Source: an uncultured Myxococcales bacterium (GTDB lineage: Bacteria > Myxococcota_A > UBA9042). Taken from it: DNA of 34,071 nt. The position numbers and the translations under genes were made by a program. Below the pieces are notes generated by a model that searched no databases, was not told the origin of the DNA, and saw nothing but the letters and a program-made list of their open reading frames with translations. The stretch is taken from assembly GCA_903883645.1 (NCBI GenBank), contig CAISBR010000152.1, positions 1 to 34,071 of the forward strand. Reading direction: 5' to 3'. Positions within the stretch are counted from its first letter, which is position 1; each line of letters starts with the position of its first letter. Shown piece by piece: positions 16,037-25,373 of the stretch.

Positions 16037-16882
16037 CTAGCCAGCAAGCTGAGCTTGGAGCCAGGCCACGGTATCGGCAAATACGGTGCGGCGGTCGGCC
16101 TCGGGCTCGTTGAAGAGCTCGTGGTAAAAACCGTCGTAGCTGTGCAACTCAATGTTTTGATTGGGAATCCGCCCAACGAGCGCCTTTGTGGTCTGGTGGT
16201 CAATGATCAAGTCACCGGTACCCAGCAGCACCAGACCTTTCAGCCCGGCCAGCGCCTCGGGATGGGCACACACATCGGCCTGCGCCGCAACAAATTCGGT
16301 GTACCAGCGCGCTGTCGCCGACTTGCTGTTCAGCGGATCGTGGGCATACGCCGCCACTTCGGCCGGATCGCGGCTCGTGTGCTCGGGCGGAATCCCCGAA
16401 GGCACGGCAAGTTGCGGCAAAAGCTTCGACGCACCGCGGGCCAGGGCCTCTTTCCACGCCGGAATGACGACGGCATTCTTCAGCGCCGGGTTCGACAGGA
16501 TCCAACCTTTGACTGCAGCAGGCTTTTTACGCGCCACCAGCAGCGCCACCAACCCGCCCATCGAGTGACCGACGACGAACAGCGGCGCGGGCAGCTTTTG
16601 CACGGCCAGGTCGATTGCTAGCTCGGCATCGGCCACATACTGGTCAAACGACTCGACAAAAACGCGCCGACCGCCACTTTTGCCATGGCCGCGCTGATCC
16701 CACTCCATAACCGAGATTCCGTGGGGCCCGAGCGCATCGACCAAATGGCCATACCGAGCGCCATGTTCGGCAAAGCCGTGGATCACAAGGAGCGACGCCC
16801 GCGGGCTTTGCGCAGCATGGATACGGTATTGCAGCACCACGCCGTCGCTGGCCGAAATCTGCCCGGTCTCGCTGATGGTCAT
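16037..16882 (-). CDS. Monoacylglycerol-lipase-like alpha/beta hydrolase
   Basis: The product has 281 residues, typical for the serine aminopeptidase S33/monoacylglycerol-lipase family. The oxyanion-hole segment is VIHGFAEHGARY (about 33-44), and WDQRGHGKS follows at about 61-69. The nucleophile elbow is GHSMGG at 105-110 with Ser107. The acid is probably Asp224 (GTGDLI), and the catalytic His is His254 (GFYHEL). There is no signal peptide, so it is probably cytosolic. The ATG at 16882 has GAGG about 6 bases upstream. The frame is open further upstream, but that extension lies inside the lipoprotein gene and is basic low complexity. It probably hydrolyses monoglycerides or related esters. Its gene is 19 bases after the lipoprotein gene and 18 bases before the kinase gene, consistent with one transcript. 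Confidence 0.92.
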   Translation of the reverse strand: MTISETGQISASDGVVLQYRIHAAQSPRASLLVIHGFAEHGARYGHLVDALGPHGISVMEWDQRGHGKSGGRRVFVESFDQYVADAELAIDLAVQKLPAPLFVVGHSMGGLVALLVARKKPAAVKGWILSNPALKNAVVIPAWKEALARGASKLLPQLAVPSGIPPEHTSRDPAEVAAYAHDPLNSKSATARWYTEFVAAQADVCAHPEALAGLKGLVLLGTGDLIIDHQTTKALVGRIPNQNIELHSYDGFYHELFNEPEADRRTVFADTVAWLQAQLAG

Positions 16883-16901
16883 CGAATCCTCGCTCGGGAG
16901 C

Positions 16902-18104
16902 CTAATGCTGGCTCGGGGTCGCCGCAGCTGGGGCCGCCACTGGCACTTTTTCGCCCTTGAAGGTGCCCTTGAACGACTGCGTGCCGGCGCGCTGGGCCGT
17001 CCACGTGCCTTCGATGCGGTCGCTGGCGAACTTGCCCTCGAGTCGCACCCAGTCATTGCCAAGTTGGCCAAAAAGCGACACTTTATCGGAACTGATACTG
17101 CCGCTAATGGGGACCGCCTGCGTCTCGGCCGCGCCGTCGGCATAGCGTACGGTGGCGCCAAGCCATTGCACCGCACCCTGCACCGTACCGATGGTGCCGT
17201 TCAAATGCAGCGACGCGTTGCGATCGCCCTTCATCTCGCCGTTCCATTCGCCCGTGGTGGCCTTGGCCTGCTCCGCGATGCGCGGGTCGGGGCAACTGCT
17301 GGCTTTCGCGGTGTGCAGCTTGGCTTGAATCTTGGGGAAACGGCCAAACACCATGCCGATGCGGGCGAACTCGGCGGCGCTCAGGTTGACCTTGGCAAAC
17401 ACCGCGGCCGCGGCCTGCGCGTGGGCCAGGGGGTCGAGTTTGCCGTCAGGACCCACCATGCTGCGCTGCAAGCAAGCGATCTCGACAAAGGCCTGCAAGT
17501 AACGGTCGATCAATTCCGGCTTAATCAAGCCCAGTTCCGAGGCATAGATGCAGTCCGTCAGGCCACTCTGCACCGCAGCTTGCGTCGGGGTATGGGCCTC
17601 CGCGAGCGCATTCGCGGTGCGGTATTTCTGCCGCAAGGCGAACTCTTCCGCCGTATCCGGAGGCAACACAGGCGTCTTGACGGCATCGCTCTTGGCGCCC
17701 TGCACTTTGGCCCCCGACTTGCCGACCGGCTTCGGCGCATCGAACACATGCTCCATATTCACCGGAAACGCTTGGCCCATAAGCAGATGCACCGCATGGG
17801 TCTCGGCCACGATCGGGTCTTCGAAGTGGGCCACGGCGCATTTTTCGAGGGTCCGCGCCTGAAGGTAGTCTTTGTACGGCACCCCTAGCTCAGGCGGCGG
17901 CAACTCGGGCGCTGCAGTGGGCGAGGCCGGGGCGGCAAGCGGGGCAGCGATGGCCTCATTTACCTTATTAGATACAGGCTTATCGTCGATTGGCGCAGGC
18001 TTCTTGCCGCAACTGGCAAGGAGCGCGGCCGCCATTAGCGCGAGCATCGTCACGCGCAGCTGCGGATAGGCGAGGTCAAAGGGCAGATTCGTGTGTGCGG
18101 TCAT
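16902..18104 (-). CDS. Lipoprotein of unknown function
   Basis: The protein has 400 residues. A short N-terminus with one Arg leads into a hydrophobic stretch and a lipobox ending LLASC, with the lipidated Cys at position 32. A Pro/Ala-rich linker follows. The middle is helical and has several cysteines. The last 120 residues look like a small beta barrel: GEWNGEMKGDRN, GSISSDKVSLFG and RIEGTWTAQRAG show repeated Gly-x-Trp/beta-strand spacing. I do not recognise a named family. I prefer the ATG at 18104, which has AAGGA about 10 bases upstream, over a TTG at 18125. It is the first gene of the minus-strand group and lies divergently from the DUF4159 gene. Outer-membrane or periplasmic anchoring is expected. 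Confidence 0.8.
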   Translation of the reverse strand: MTAHTNLPFDLAYPQLRVTMLALMAAALLASCGKKPAPIDDKPVSNKVNEAIAAPLAAPASPTAAPELPPPELGVPYKDYLQARTLEKCAVAHFEDPIVAETHAVHLLMGQAFPVNMEHVFDAPKPVGKSGAKVQGAKSDAVKTPVLPPDTAEEFALRQKYRTANALAEAHTPTQAAVQSGLTDCIYASELGLIKPELIDRYLQAFVEIACLQRSMVGPDGKLDPLAHAQAAAAVFAKVNLSAAEFARIGMVFGRFPKIQAKLHTAKASSCPDPRIAEQAKATTGEWNGEMKGDRNASLHLNGTIGTVQGAVQWLGATVRYADGAAETQAVPISGSISSDKVSLFGQLGNDWVRLEGKFASDRIEGTWTAQRAGTQSFKGTFKGEKVPVAAPAAATPSQH

Positions 18105-18249
18105 GGGCTGGTCGTCCTTGGGCAAGCCGCCGTCGGACCGTCAGTTTAGGGGAGCGGACGCGACAAGTCGATCCCCCGCTTCGCACCGAAGGGCGCAACT
18201 TCGCCGCGTTGCCGACCGGCTGCCCTCGCGCGATGTCGCGGAGGTGCGC

Positions 18250-18255
18250 TATAGT
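18250..18255 (+). promoter_or_regulatory. Candidate -10 box of the DUF4159 operon
   Basis: TATAGT matches the sigma-70 -10 consensus at five of six positions and lies 40 bases before the ATG at 18296, a normal leader length. No good -35 hexamer stands at 16-18 bases, so this is only a candidate. Confidence 0.35.
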
Positions 18256-18295
18256 GCCCGATTGTTGGGCCCGCTGGGGCTGGGTTGACCCTCCG

Positions 18296-19057
18296 ATGTC
18301 CGTGTTTATCAAGGCATTTACTGGCTGTTTGCTGGTTCTGGCGACCCTTCTGGTCGGGCCTGCGGTGGCCGGCGAGCTACCCTCGGCAGCGGTGCGCCTC
18401 GCTTGGCTCAAGACGAGCACGGTCGATCCCACCTCCGCCCTCGAGTCGTGGGTGCAAGAAGTGCGGCTCCGCACCAGCATCCAGGCCGATCCGCATACGG
18501 CTGCCGTCCGCCCAGAAGACCCCGCAATTTTTCACTTTCCGCTGCTCTATTGGGCCGGTGACCGCGCGCCGCCGCGCCTGAGCGACACGGCCGTGGCCAA
18601 CCTGCGCCAGCACTTGTCGACCGGTGGCACGCTGATTATCGACAACGTGGGTCGGGCCGAGGCTTCGGCTGCCTTCGACAGCGCCGTGCGCCGCGAGCTG
18701 CTGCGGATCTTTCCGCAACCCCTGCAAAAGGTGCCGCCGGGCCATGTCATTTTTCGCAGTTTTTATCGTTTAGAACAGGCCCTGGGCCGGCGCGCCGACA
18801 GCCGCGACCTCGAAGGACTGCGCGTGGGGGGCCAGTTCGCAGTGCTGTACACCCGCAACGACCTGCAAGGGGCGCTAGCCCGGCAAAGCATTGGCGGTTT
18901 TGCCATGGCGGTGGTACCCGGTGGCGAGACCCAGCGCGAGTCGGCGATGCGGCTGGCGGTCAACTTGCTCATGTACGCGCTATGCCTTGATTATAAAGAC
19001 GATCACACCCACGTGCTCTACCTGCTCCGGCATCGGCGCGGCGAGGATGGCCCGTGA
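18296..19057 (+). CDS. Secreted DUF4159-like protein
   Basis: The product has 253 residues with a signal peptide (LLVLATLLVGPAVAGE, cleavage near residue 26). The body resembles the DUF4159 fold: FHFPLLYWAGDR, then LSTGGTLIIDN, both of which recall the Rossmann-like core of these proteins, and late SAMRLAVNLLMYALC. DUF4159 proteins are commonly encoded beside MoxR/VWA/amidotransferase-like genes. I chose the ATG at 18296 because a signal peptide begins there; the longer frame upstream is Arg-rich and overlaps the divergent lipoprotein gene. The stop overlaps the GTG of the next gene as GTGA, so the two are probably co-translated. The biochemical activity is unknown. Confidence 0.82.
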   Translation: MSVFIKAFTGCLLVLATLLVGPAVAGELPSAAVRLAWLKTSTVDPTSALESWVQEVRLRTSIQADPHTAAVRPEDPAIFHFPLLYWAGDRAPPRLSDTAVANLRQHLSTGGTLIIDNVGRAEASAAFDSAVRRELLRIFPQPLQKVPPGHVIFRSFYRLEQALGRRADSRDLEGLRVGGQFAVLYTRNDLQGALARQSIGGFAMAVVPGGETQRESAMRLAVNLLMYALCLDYKDDHTHVLYLLRHRRGEDGP

Positions 19058-21348
19058 ACGAGGTCTGGCACGATCACATCGAGTGGGCGCTGTCGTGGCC
19101 GTGGAGCGCACGCGTGGCGGTGCTGCTGCTGTCGGCAGCGGTGCTGGGCCTGACTTGGCTGAACGTCCGGCAGGTGGCATCACTGCGGCGGCGGGCGGTG
19201 CTGCTGGGCCTGCGCGGGTCGACGGTGGTGCTATTGCTGCTGGTTTTGGCGCAGCCTAGCTGGGTCAGCGTATCTCAACACTTGGCTTCGGCGCGCACGG
19301 CGGTGGTCGTCGATCGCTCGGCGTCGATGGCGCTGGGTAAAGCCGATGCGCGGCGCTGGGATCGGGCGCTGCAGGCCGCCAAGGCGCTCGTTGGCGACGG
19401 CTCGGTCGATCTGTACAGCTTTGGCGAGACCCTTGAACCTGCCAAGAACTGGCAAGAATTGGCCAAGCGGCGGCCGGATGCAGAGGGCACGAACTTGGCC
19501 GCGGTGCTGCGCGGGCTGGCCTCGCTACGCCGCACGGCGCCTTGGAAAGCGGTGGCGCTCATCAGCGACGGGCTCGACAACGCCGGCGTGCGGGCGCGCA
19601 ATCCAAGCGGCGCGACCAGCCTCGACGCCGATACCCTGTCCGATCTCAGACAGTTGCAGGCGCCGTTGCACGCGATCTACGTCGATGACCCCGAACCCGT
19701 GCGCGATGTGGCCGTAGCCGCAGTACGTGTCAGTTCGTTTGGTTATACGCGCACTTATGTACCCGTTGCCGTCGATCTCGAAGTGTCGGGCCTTGCCGAC
19801 GTGAGTGGCAGTCTGACCCTGCAGCTTTCTGACAACGGCAAGACGATGGTGACGCAGCAAGTACCGATCGCCGGCCCGGCGCGGCGCACCGTTGAGCTCG
19901 AGTTCCAGCCGCTGCATGTGGGCACGCACATTTTAGAAGCCGCGGTAGTGCCTTTGCCCGACGAGGTGACCATCGCCAACAACCGCGCCCATGTCGGTAT
20001 GCGGGTCGTTCGCGATCGTACGCGGGTTTTGCACCTTGCGGGCCACCCCAGCTGGGATACGCGCTTCTTGCGCACTCATCTAAAGGGAAATAGTTCCATA
20101 GATTTAGTTTCGTTCTATGTGATGGTCGGCCAAGGCGCCGGAAGTATGGTGTCGGCCGAAGACACGACCCTCATTCCGTTCCCCGCCAAAGAGATCTTTG
20201 AGGAGTCGCTCTCGGGCTTTGATCTTATTGTTTTACAAGACTTTCCTTTTGGCCCCTTTAACCTTGAGCAGTATCTGCCGCAGCTGACGCAGTACCTGCA
20301 AGGTGGCGGCGCTATGCTCGTGCTGGGCGGGCCACAAAGCTTTGGCGCTGGGGGCTATGCCGGCACTGGGCTTGCAGATTTGCTCCCGGTCGAGGTGGCG
20401 CGCACGGCCAACGATGGCGGCTGGGTCGGCGGCGCCCAGAAGCTCACCGTTACCCCCATCGGTGCCGGCCATCCGGCCAGCCTACTGGGCCGCGATGCCC
20501 AAGAAAGCACTGCGATTTGGCAGAAACATCGACTAGTTGGTCGAAATAGCGCACTGCGGCCGCGGCAAGGCAGCCACGTGTTGGTCACGGACCCAGCCGG
20601 CGAGCCGATCTTGGCTGTGGGCGAACTGGGCGAGGGCCGCACGGCGATGCTTGCCAGTGATTCTCTGTGGATGTGGGCCTTTGGCGCCGACGTCGACACG
20701 GAAGGTGACAGCAACCGCGAAGTGCAGCGCAGTCATTACCATCGTCTTTTCGAGCAGTTGTCGGCATGGCTGCTGCGCGATCCCGACTTGGAGCTACTGC
20801 GCATCGATGCCCCGGGCGAGCCTGTGCCCGCCGGCAAGCCGCTGTCGGTCGGGGTGCAACTGCGCGACGGTGCTGGGCAACCCAAGGCCGGAGCTGCACT
20901 GCGCTACGCAGTAGTGCCCCTGGCCGAGCTCAAGGGCGAGGCGGCCACCGATCACAATGGCCCAACGACGGACCCGCGCGGCTTGGCGACTTTGCGCTTA
21001 GATGGTCTAGAAGCAGGTGCATATCTGGCTGTAGTTGAAGCAGAAGTAGACGGGAGACGCCAGCGCGCTTCGGCCGCGGTGATCGTTGCTGCCGAGCGCA
21101 TCGAGGCCGCGCAGGTGCAGCCCTCGGATCGCCTGTTGCAACTGCTCGCCAAGGCCAGTCTTGGCACTGTCTATGCGGGCCGCGCGCCCAGTGGAGGCCT
21201 GCCGGTGCCGCCGGTCGACCGCCGCGAGGGGGCAATGCTTGCCGACAAGCAACACACCGATCTTTGGAGCCGACCAGAGGTTTTGCTTTTGCTGGTCGCG
21301 CTGTTATGCGGCGAGTGGTTCTTGCGGCGGCGCTGGGGCCTTGCCTAG
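19054..21348 (+). CDS. VWA / glutamine-amidotransferase-like membrane protein (complete paralogue)
   Basis: The protein has 764 residues. Two hydrophobic helices lie at about 19-36 and 50-68. A VWA domain starts with DRSASM at 87-92 and continues with SDGLDN. A beta-sandwich linker follows, then an amidotransferase-like Rossmann domain at about 325-450: VLHLAGHPSWD, DLIVLQDFPF, MLVLGGPQSFGAGGY. The nucleophile-elbow region has no cysteine, so amidotransferase catalysis is unlikely. A late Ig-like segment and a final membrane helix (about 740-757) precede the basic end RRRWGLA. The GTG start overlaps the DUF4159 stop. It is a homologue of the left-edge gene but carries only one VWA domain. Like it, this is expected to be an inner-membrane component of a MoxR-associated complex. 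Confidence 0.9.
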   Translation: MNEVWHDHIEWALSWPWSARVAVLLLSAAVLGLTWLNVRQVASLRRRAVLLGLRGSTVVLLLLVLAQPSWVSVSQHLASARTAVVVDRSASMALGKADARRWDRALQAAKALVGDGSVDLYSFGETLEPAKNWQELAKRRPDAEGTNLAAVLRGLASLRRTAPWKAVALISDGLDNAGVRARNPSGATSLDADTLSDLRQLQAPLHAIYVDDPEPVRDVAVAAVRVSSFGYTRTYVPVAVDLEVSGLADVSGSLTLQLSDNGKTMVTQQVPIAGPARRTVELEFQPLHVGTHILEAAVVPLPDEVTIANNRAHVGMRVVRDRTRVLHLAGHPSWDTRFLRTHLKGNSSIDLVSFYVMVGQGAGSMVSAEDTTLIPFPAKEIFEESLSGFDLIVLQDFPFGPFNLEQYLPQLTQYLQGGGAMLVLGGPQSFGAGGYAGTGLADLLPVEVARTANDGGWVGGAQKLTVTPIGAGHPASLLGRDAQESTAIWQKHRLVGRNSALRPRQGSHVLVTDPAGEPILAVGELGEGRTAMLASDSLWMWAFGADVDTEGDSNREVQRSHYHRLFEQLSAWLLRDPDLELLRIDAPGEPVPAGKPLSVGVQLRDGAGQPKAGAALRYAVVPLAELKGEAATDHNGPTTDPRGLATLRLDGLEAGAYLAVVEAEVDGRRQRASAAVIVAAERIEAAQVQPSDRLLQLLAKASLGTVYAGRAPSGGLPVPPVDRREGAMLADKQHTDLWSRPEVLLLLVALLCGEWFLRRRWGLA

Positions 21349-21391
21349 GCCGCGGCCGACTCGTAGCCTTTGCGCCAGGGGGATTTACAGC

Positions 21392-23968
21392 ATGTCGACA
21401 CGAGAGCACGGTTTTTGGGGCATCAGCGCGGTCGAGCAGGCCGGCCTGTATGGGTTGCGGGCGCCCAAAGAGTTTTCGCGGGCCGACACACCCGAGCAAT
21501 TCAGCCCGGATGTGCCCGTAAGTTGGGACGAGCTGACCCTAGCCGTCGATGTCGATGTGCATGGCAAGCGCGTGCGCGGCACCGCAACCTGGCACGGCAC
21601 GGTGCGGCGCAGTGAGCTGCAGCGCCTCCGCTTCGACGCCGATTCGTTCCAAGTGCTGCGGGCTTTTGGTGGCGATGGCCGGCGCTTGGCGCTCGAGCAC
21701 GATGGCCGTGAGCTCTGGCTCGATCTGGGTAGCCCGTGCCATCGCGGCGATGCGGTGCGCGTGGCGATCGACTTCGAAACCGTGGATCCCCGCGCCGGTT
21801 TCTACTTCATCTTGCCCGATGCAGATCACCCCGACCGGCCCGCCCACGCCTGGACGCAGGGCCAGGACGAAGACAGCAAGTACTGGTTCCCCTGCCACGA
21901 CAGTCCGAATCACAAGCTGCGCCTGAACCTAATCGCCACCGTGCCCGAGGGAATGATCGCCTTGTCGAACGGTGTGTTGCGCAACATCTACCGCGCTGCC
22001 GACGCCGATAAGCGCATCTACGACTGGCAGATCGCCCGGCCGATTCCGATCTACCTGCTGACGCTGGTGGTCGGGCCCTTCGTCGAGGTCAAGCAGCAAG
22101 AAGAGCCCGTGCCGGTTAGCTACTACGTGCTGCCGGGTCGCGAGGCCGATGGCGAACGAAGCTTTGGCCGCACGCCCGCGATGATTGCCGACTACGAGCG
22201 CCGCACGGGCGTCCGCTATCCCTTTGAAAAGTATGCCCAAGTTGCGGTTAGCGAGTTCGTCTTTGGCGGCATGGAAAATGCATCGATGACGACTCAGACC
22301 GATCTGACGCTGCACGACGAGCGGGCGCACCTCGATTTTTCGTCGGAGCCACTGGTCAGCCACGAACTGGCTCACCAATGGTTTGGCGATCTTGTGACCT
22401 GTCGGCAGTGGGCCCACGGCTGGCTCAACGAGGGCTTTGCCACCTACTTTGAGCAACTGTGGGAAGAAACTGCCCGCGGCAACGACGAATTTGACTACTA
22501 CCGCCAACTGGCGATGCGCCGCTACATGGCCGAAGACGCCGGGCGCTACCGCCGCACCATCGTCACCCACAAGTACGACGAGCCGATCGACGTGTTCGAC
22601 GCGCACCTATACGAAAAAGGCGGCGCGGTGCTGCACATGTTGCGGCGCGAACTGGGTGATTCTACGTTCTTTGCCGCGGTGGGCAGCTACTTGCAGACCT
22701 ATGCCGACCAAGTCGTCGAGACGCCGGACCTGCGGCGGGCGTTCGAGGATTATGCCGGTCGCGATCTGGGCCTTTTCTTCTCGCAGTGGGTCGAAAATGG
22801 CAAGGGCCACCCCGAGTTAAAGGCCAGCGGCGGCTGGGATGGCGACGAGAAGTTGTTCAAGCTGAGCCTAGAGCAAACGCAAGACACCGATCACGCGCCG
22901 CTGTTTGCGCTACAGGTGCCGGTGCGCTTTGAGTTCGAAGGGCAAGCGCCGGTCGAGATGGTGCTCAAGGTCAGCAAAAAGCAACAGAGTTTCTACCTGA
23001 ATCTGCCGGCGTCGCCCAAGCTGGTGCTGGTTGACCCGCGGGGCGATCTGCTGGCGACCTGGGACTTGGGCTTTGGCGAGCCGCTGCTGCGGGCGGCGCT
23101 GACGCAGGCGCCCACGGCGATGGCGCGGGTACAGGCGGCGATCGCCCTAGGCAAGAAGCCAAACAACCAAAATACCGAGGCGCTGTCGGCGATTTTGCAG
23201 AGCGACGCCCCCTGGATGGTACAAGACGAGGCGGCGCGCGCGCTGGCCAAGATCGGCTCGCAGGCGGCGTTTGCGGGCCTTGCCGCGGCGGTCGAAATCA
23301 CCCATCCCAAGGCGCGGCGCGCCGTTCGCGAGGGTCTGGGCCGCTTCGCCACACCGGCTTCGGCCGAGCTGCTGGCGGCGCTGCTAGCCAAAGGCGATGC
23401 CTCCGTAAACGTAGAAGCTGAGACTGCGCGGGCACTTGGCGCCACTCGCAGCCCGCTCGCCTTCGACGCCTTGGTGGCCGCGCTTCATCGCGACAGCTGG
23501 AACGAGACCGTGCGCATCGGCATCCTCGACGGCTTGGCCTCGCTGGCAGATCCGCGCGCTATCGAAGTCGCCGCAAGCTATTTAGCCAAGCACTACGCTA
23601 CGTTACTGCGCTGCGGCGCGATTCGTTGCCTGTGCAGTTTTGCCTCCGAGCCGGGCAAGGCCACGGATGCCCTGCGCCCCTGGACCAGCGACACCTCATT
23701 CCGCTTCGCCTTCAACTTGGCGGCATCCCTGGGCGGCTTGGGCGACGGCCGCGCGTTGCCGTTGCTGCAAGCCGTGAGCGACCGGGCTGTCGACGGGCGG
23801 GTAAAGAAGCGCGCCCAAGAATCGATTGCCAGTATTCGCAGCGGCTTAGGGGCCGGCAAGCAGGTCGATGCCCTGCGCGGCGATGTCGATGGCATGCGCA
23901 ACCAATTGCGCGACCTGAACGACAACGTCGACCGCGAAACGCAGTTGCGCCAGGCGACCCGCGCGTGA
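21392..23968 (+). CDS. M1-family zinc aminopeptidase with C-terminal HEAT-like repeats
   Basis: The product has 858 residues and no signal peptide, so it is probably cytosolic. The M1 signatures are complete. The substrate N-terminus-binding motif GGMEN is at 292-296. The zinc site HELAH is at 324-328, with the third ligand Glu347 in NEGFATYFE at the canonical HEXXH-x18-E spacing. A conserved Tyr is likely in DAHLYEKGG. After about residue 560 the sequence becomes Ala/Leu-rich helical HEAT-like repeats, as in the TAF2-like M1 branch. The last 30 residues form a charged possible coiled coil (DGMRNQLRDLNDNVD). The ATG at 21392 has AGGGGGA about 8 bases upstream. The family removes N-terminal residues from peptides. 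The gene follows the VWA gene by 43 bases and overlaps the next gene's start. Confidence 0.94.
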   Translation: MSTREHGFWGISAVEQAGLYGLRAPKEFSRADTPEQFSPDVPVSWDELTLAVDVDVHGKRVRGTATWHGTVRRSELQRLRFDADSFQVLRAFGGDGRRLALEHDGRELWLDLGSPCHRGDAVRVAIDFETVDPRAGFYFILPDADHPDRPAHAWTQGQDEDSKYWFPCHDSPNHKLRLNLIATVPEGMIALSNGVLRNIYRAADADKRIYDWQIARPIPIYLLTLVVGPFVEVKQQEEPVPVSYYVLPGREADGERSFGRTPAMIADYERRTGVRYPFEKYAQVAVSEFVFGGMENASMTTQTDLTLHDERAHLDFSSEPLVSHELAHQWFGDLVTCRQWAHGWLNEGFATYFEQLWEETARGNDEFDYYRQLAMRRYMAEDAGRYRRTIVTHKYDEPIDVFDAHLYEKGGAVLHMLRRELGDSTFFAAVGSYLQTYADQVVETPDLRRAFEDYAGRDLGLFFSQWVENGKGHPELKASGGWDGDEKLFKLSLEQTQDTDHAPLFALQVPVRFEFEGQAPVEMVLKVSKKQQSFYLNLPASPKLVLVDPRGDLLATWDLGFGEPLLRAALTQAPTAMARVQAAIALGKKPNNQNTEALSAILQSDAPWMVQDEAARALAKIGSQAAFAGLAAAVEITHPKARRAVREGLGRFATPASAELLAALLAKGDASVNVEAETARALGATRSPLAFDALVAALHRDSWNETVRIGILDGLASLADPRAIEVAASYLAKHYATLLRCGAIRCLCSFASEPGKATDALRPWTSDTSFRFAFNLAASLGGLGDGRALPLLQAVSDRAVDGRVKKRAQESIASIRSGLGAGKQVDALRGDVDGMRNQLRDLNDNVDRETQLRQATRA

Positions 23969-25116
23969 ACGGCTTTGCCGCCGCCAGCCACAAGGTGCGC
24001 GAAGCCGTAGCTGACGGCATGGGCTCCGCAGCCGCGCTGGGCGTGATTGGCAGCGCAGGCCCGTGGTCCGGCTTGGCCGTAGGTCGCACCAGCCGGATCG
24101 CCGAGCGGATTACCGCCGTAGGCCGCGCACCGCTCGACTGGCCCGGCACCCCCATCGACCTCGACACGCACTTCGATCTAGCCTCGTTGACCAAGCCGCT
24201 GGCAACCAGCACGCTTCTGGCCCTCGCCGTTGCACAAGGTCTTGTGCAGCTTGATGATCCCCTGGGTCGCTACCTGCCGGATGCCGCGCCACCGCTCGCC
24301 GACCTGCCGCTGCGACTCCTGCTTGGCCACGGCTCGGGACTGCCCGCGTGGCATGATTTTTTTGCCAGTACAGCCGCCCTCGCGAACCCGCACCTGCGCG
24401 CGGCCGCCGTTCGCCGGCAGCTGCTAGCAACGCCACTGCAAGCGCCGCCGGGCACGCAGGCTGTCTACAGCGATTTGGGTTTCATGCTGCTGGGTTGGGT
24501 GCTCGAAGCCGCTTTGCGCGCCCCTCTCGACCAGCTATTTGCCGAGCGCGTCGCCGCCCCGCTGGGCCTGTCGGCGCGCTTTGCCCGGCCGGGCACCGTC
24601 TGGGCAAAGCCCGTAGTCCGCACCGAAGTTTGGGCCCCACGCTGCCCGCAGGGCGTGCCCCTGCACGGCCAGGTTCACGACGATAATTGCGCCGCGCTGG
24701 AAGGAGTTGCGGGGCATGCGGGGCTTTTTGGCTCGCTGCGCGATGTGGCGTTGTGGGCGCGGGCGTGGCTGCGGGGCAGCCGTGGACAAAGCAACGCGCT
24801 TGGGCTGCCGAGCGGGCTGGTGCGGGCCTGGACAAGTACCGCCGTGGCTCCCAACACCACATGGCGCCTGGGCTTTGACACCCCCAGCAAGCCCACCTCC
24901 ACGGCCGGTCAGCGGGCGCCCGCCGATACCTTTGGTCACCTCGGCTTTACCGGCACCAGCGTGTGGCTATCGCCAAGTGCCGACAAGGCCATAATCCTGC
25001 TTACTAATCGCGTACATCCCAGTCGCGAGGCCCTGACTGCGATTCGGACACTCCGCCCCGCCGTCGCCGATGCGCTTTGGCCAACCGAGTGCGAAGACAC
25101 CGTCAAACATGCATAA
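23965..25116 (+). CDS. Serine hydrolase of the class C beta-lactamase family
   Basis: The product has 383 residues. The catalytic S-x-x-K is SLTK at 74-77, the second motif Y-S-D is at 168-170, and the third motif appears as HLGFTGTS near the C-terminus, in place of K-T-G. This is the pattern of beta-lactamase-related esterases and D,D-peptidases, not proof of antibiotic hydrolysis. No signal peptide is visible from the chosen GTG, which suggests a cytosolic enzyme. The GTG at 23965 overlaps the aminopeptidase stop as GTGA. The frame is open far upstream, but that part lies inside the aminopeptidase gene and is Arg/Pro-rich. Close coupling with a peptidase suggests peptide or peptidoglycan-fragment processing; this is an inference. 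Confidence 0.9.
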   Translation: MNGFAAASHKVREAVADGMGSAAALGVIGSAGPWSGLAVGRTSRIAERITAVGRAPLDWPGTPIDLDTHFDLASLTKPLATSTLLALAVAQGLVQLDDPLGRYLPDAAPPLADLPLRLLLGHGSGLPAWHDFFASTAALANPHLRAAAVRRQLLATPLQAPPGTQAVYSDLGFMLLGWVLEAALRAPLDQLFAERVAAPLGLSARFARPGTVWAKPVVRTEVWAPRCPQGVPLHGQVHDDNCAALEGVAGHAGLFGSLRDVALWARAWLRGSRGQSNALGLPSGLVRAWTSTAVAPNTTWRLGFDTPSKPTSTAGQRAPADTFGHLGFTGTSVWLSPSADKAIILLTNRVHPSREALTAIRTLRPAVADALWPTECEDTVKHA

Positions 25117-25151
25117 TTTCAGTAATCACTTAGCGAAGCGCGGGGGGGTCG

Positions 25152-25181
25152 TTGACCAGAGTGGGCTGGCGCTGTTATCTT
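25152..25181 (+). promoter_or_regulatory. Candidate sigma-70-type promoter of the zinc-ribbon gene
   Basis: A -35 TTGACC (25152-25157) and a -10 TATCTT (25176-25181) are separated by 18 bases. They match consensus at five and four of six positions. Transcription would begin near 25188 and leave a leader of about 200 bases before the GTG at 25388. Confidence 0.45.
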
Positions 25182-25373
25182 GGCGGCCACGTCGCGGACG
25201 GTGTGCGTTGGTGCACCCCGCCCAGGCGGACGCGAGCCACGCGACCGCCTTCGTGGGTCGTTGACGGCGTTAGCCGAGCTTGGCCACGCAAGTGGCAGTG
25301 GTGCAAGCGCAGCCGAATCGAGCTCGACACCAGGTTCGCGAGAACCCGGGCTCTGGCCGCTCGCAGCCGAGTT

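Noticed and set aside
21086..21391. Upstream extension of the aminopeptidase frame
   Set aside because: It overlaps the VWA gene in another frame; the ATG at 21392 has a strong ribosome-binding site and begins family-like sequence.
23626..23964. Upstream extension of the serine hydrolase frame
   Set aside because: It is Arg/Pro-rich and lies inside the aminopeptidase gene; the GTG overlap at 23965 is the typical start layout here.
23965..25116. Reading the serine hydrolase as an antibiotic-resistance beta-lactamase
   Set aside because: Motifs fit the broad family only; no signal peptide is visible and the third motif is HLGFTG rather than KTG.
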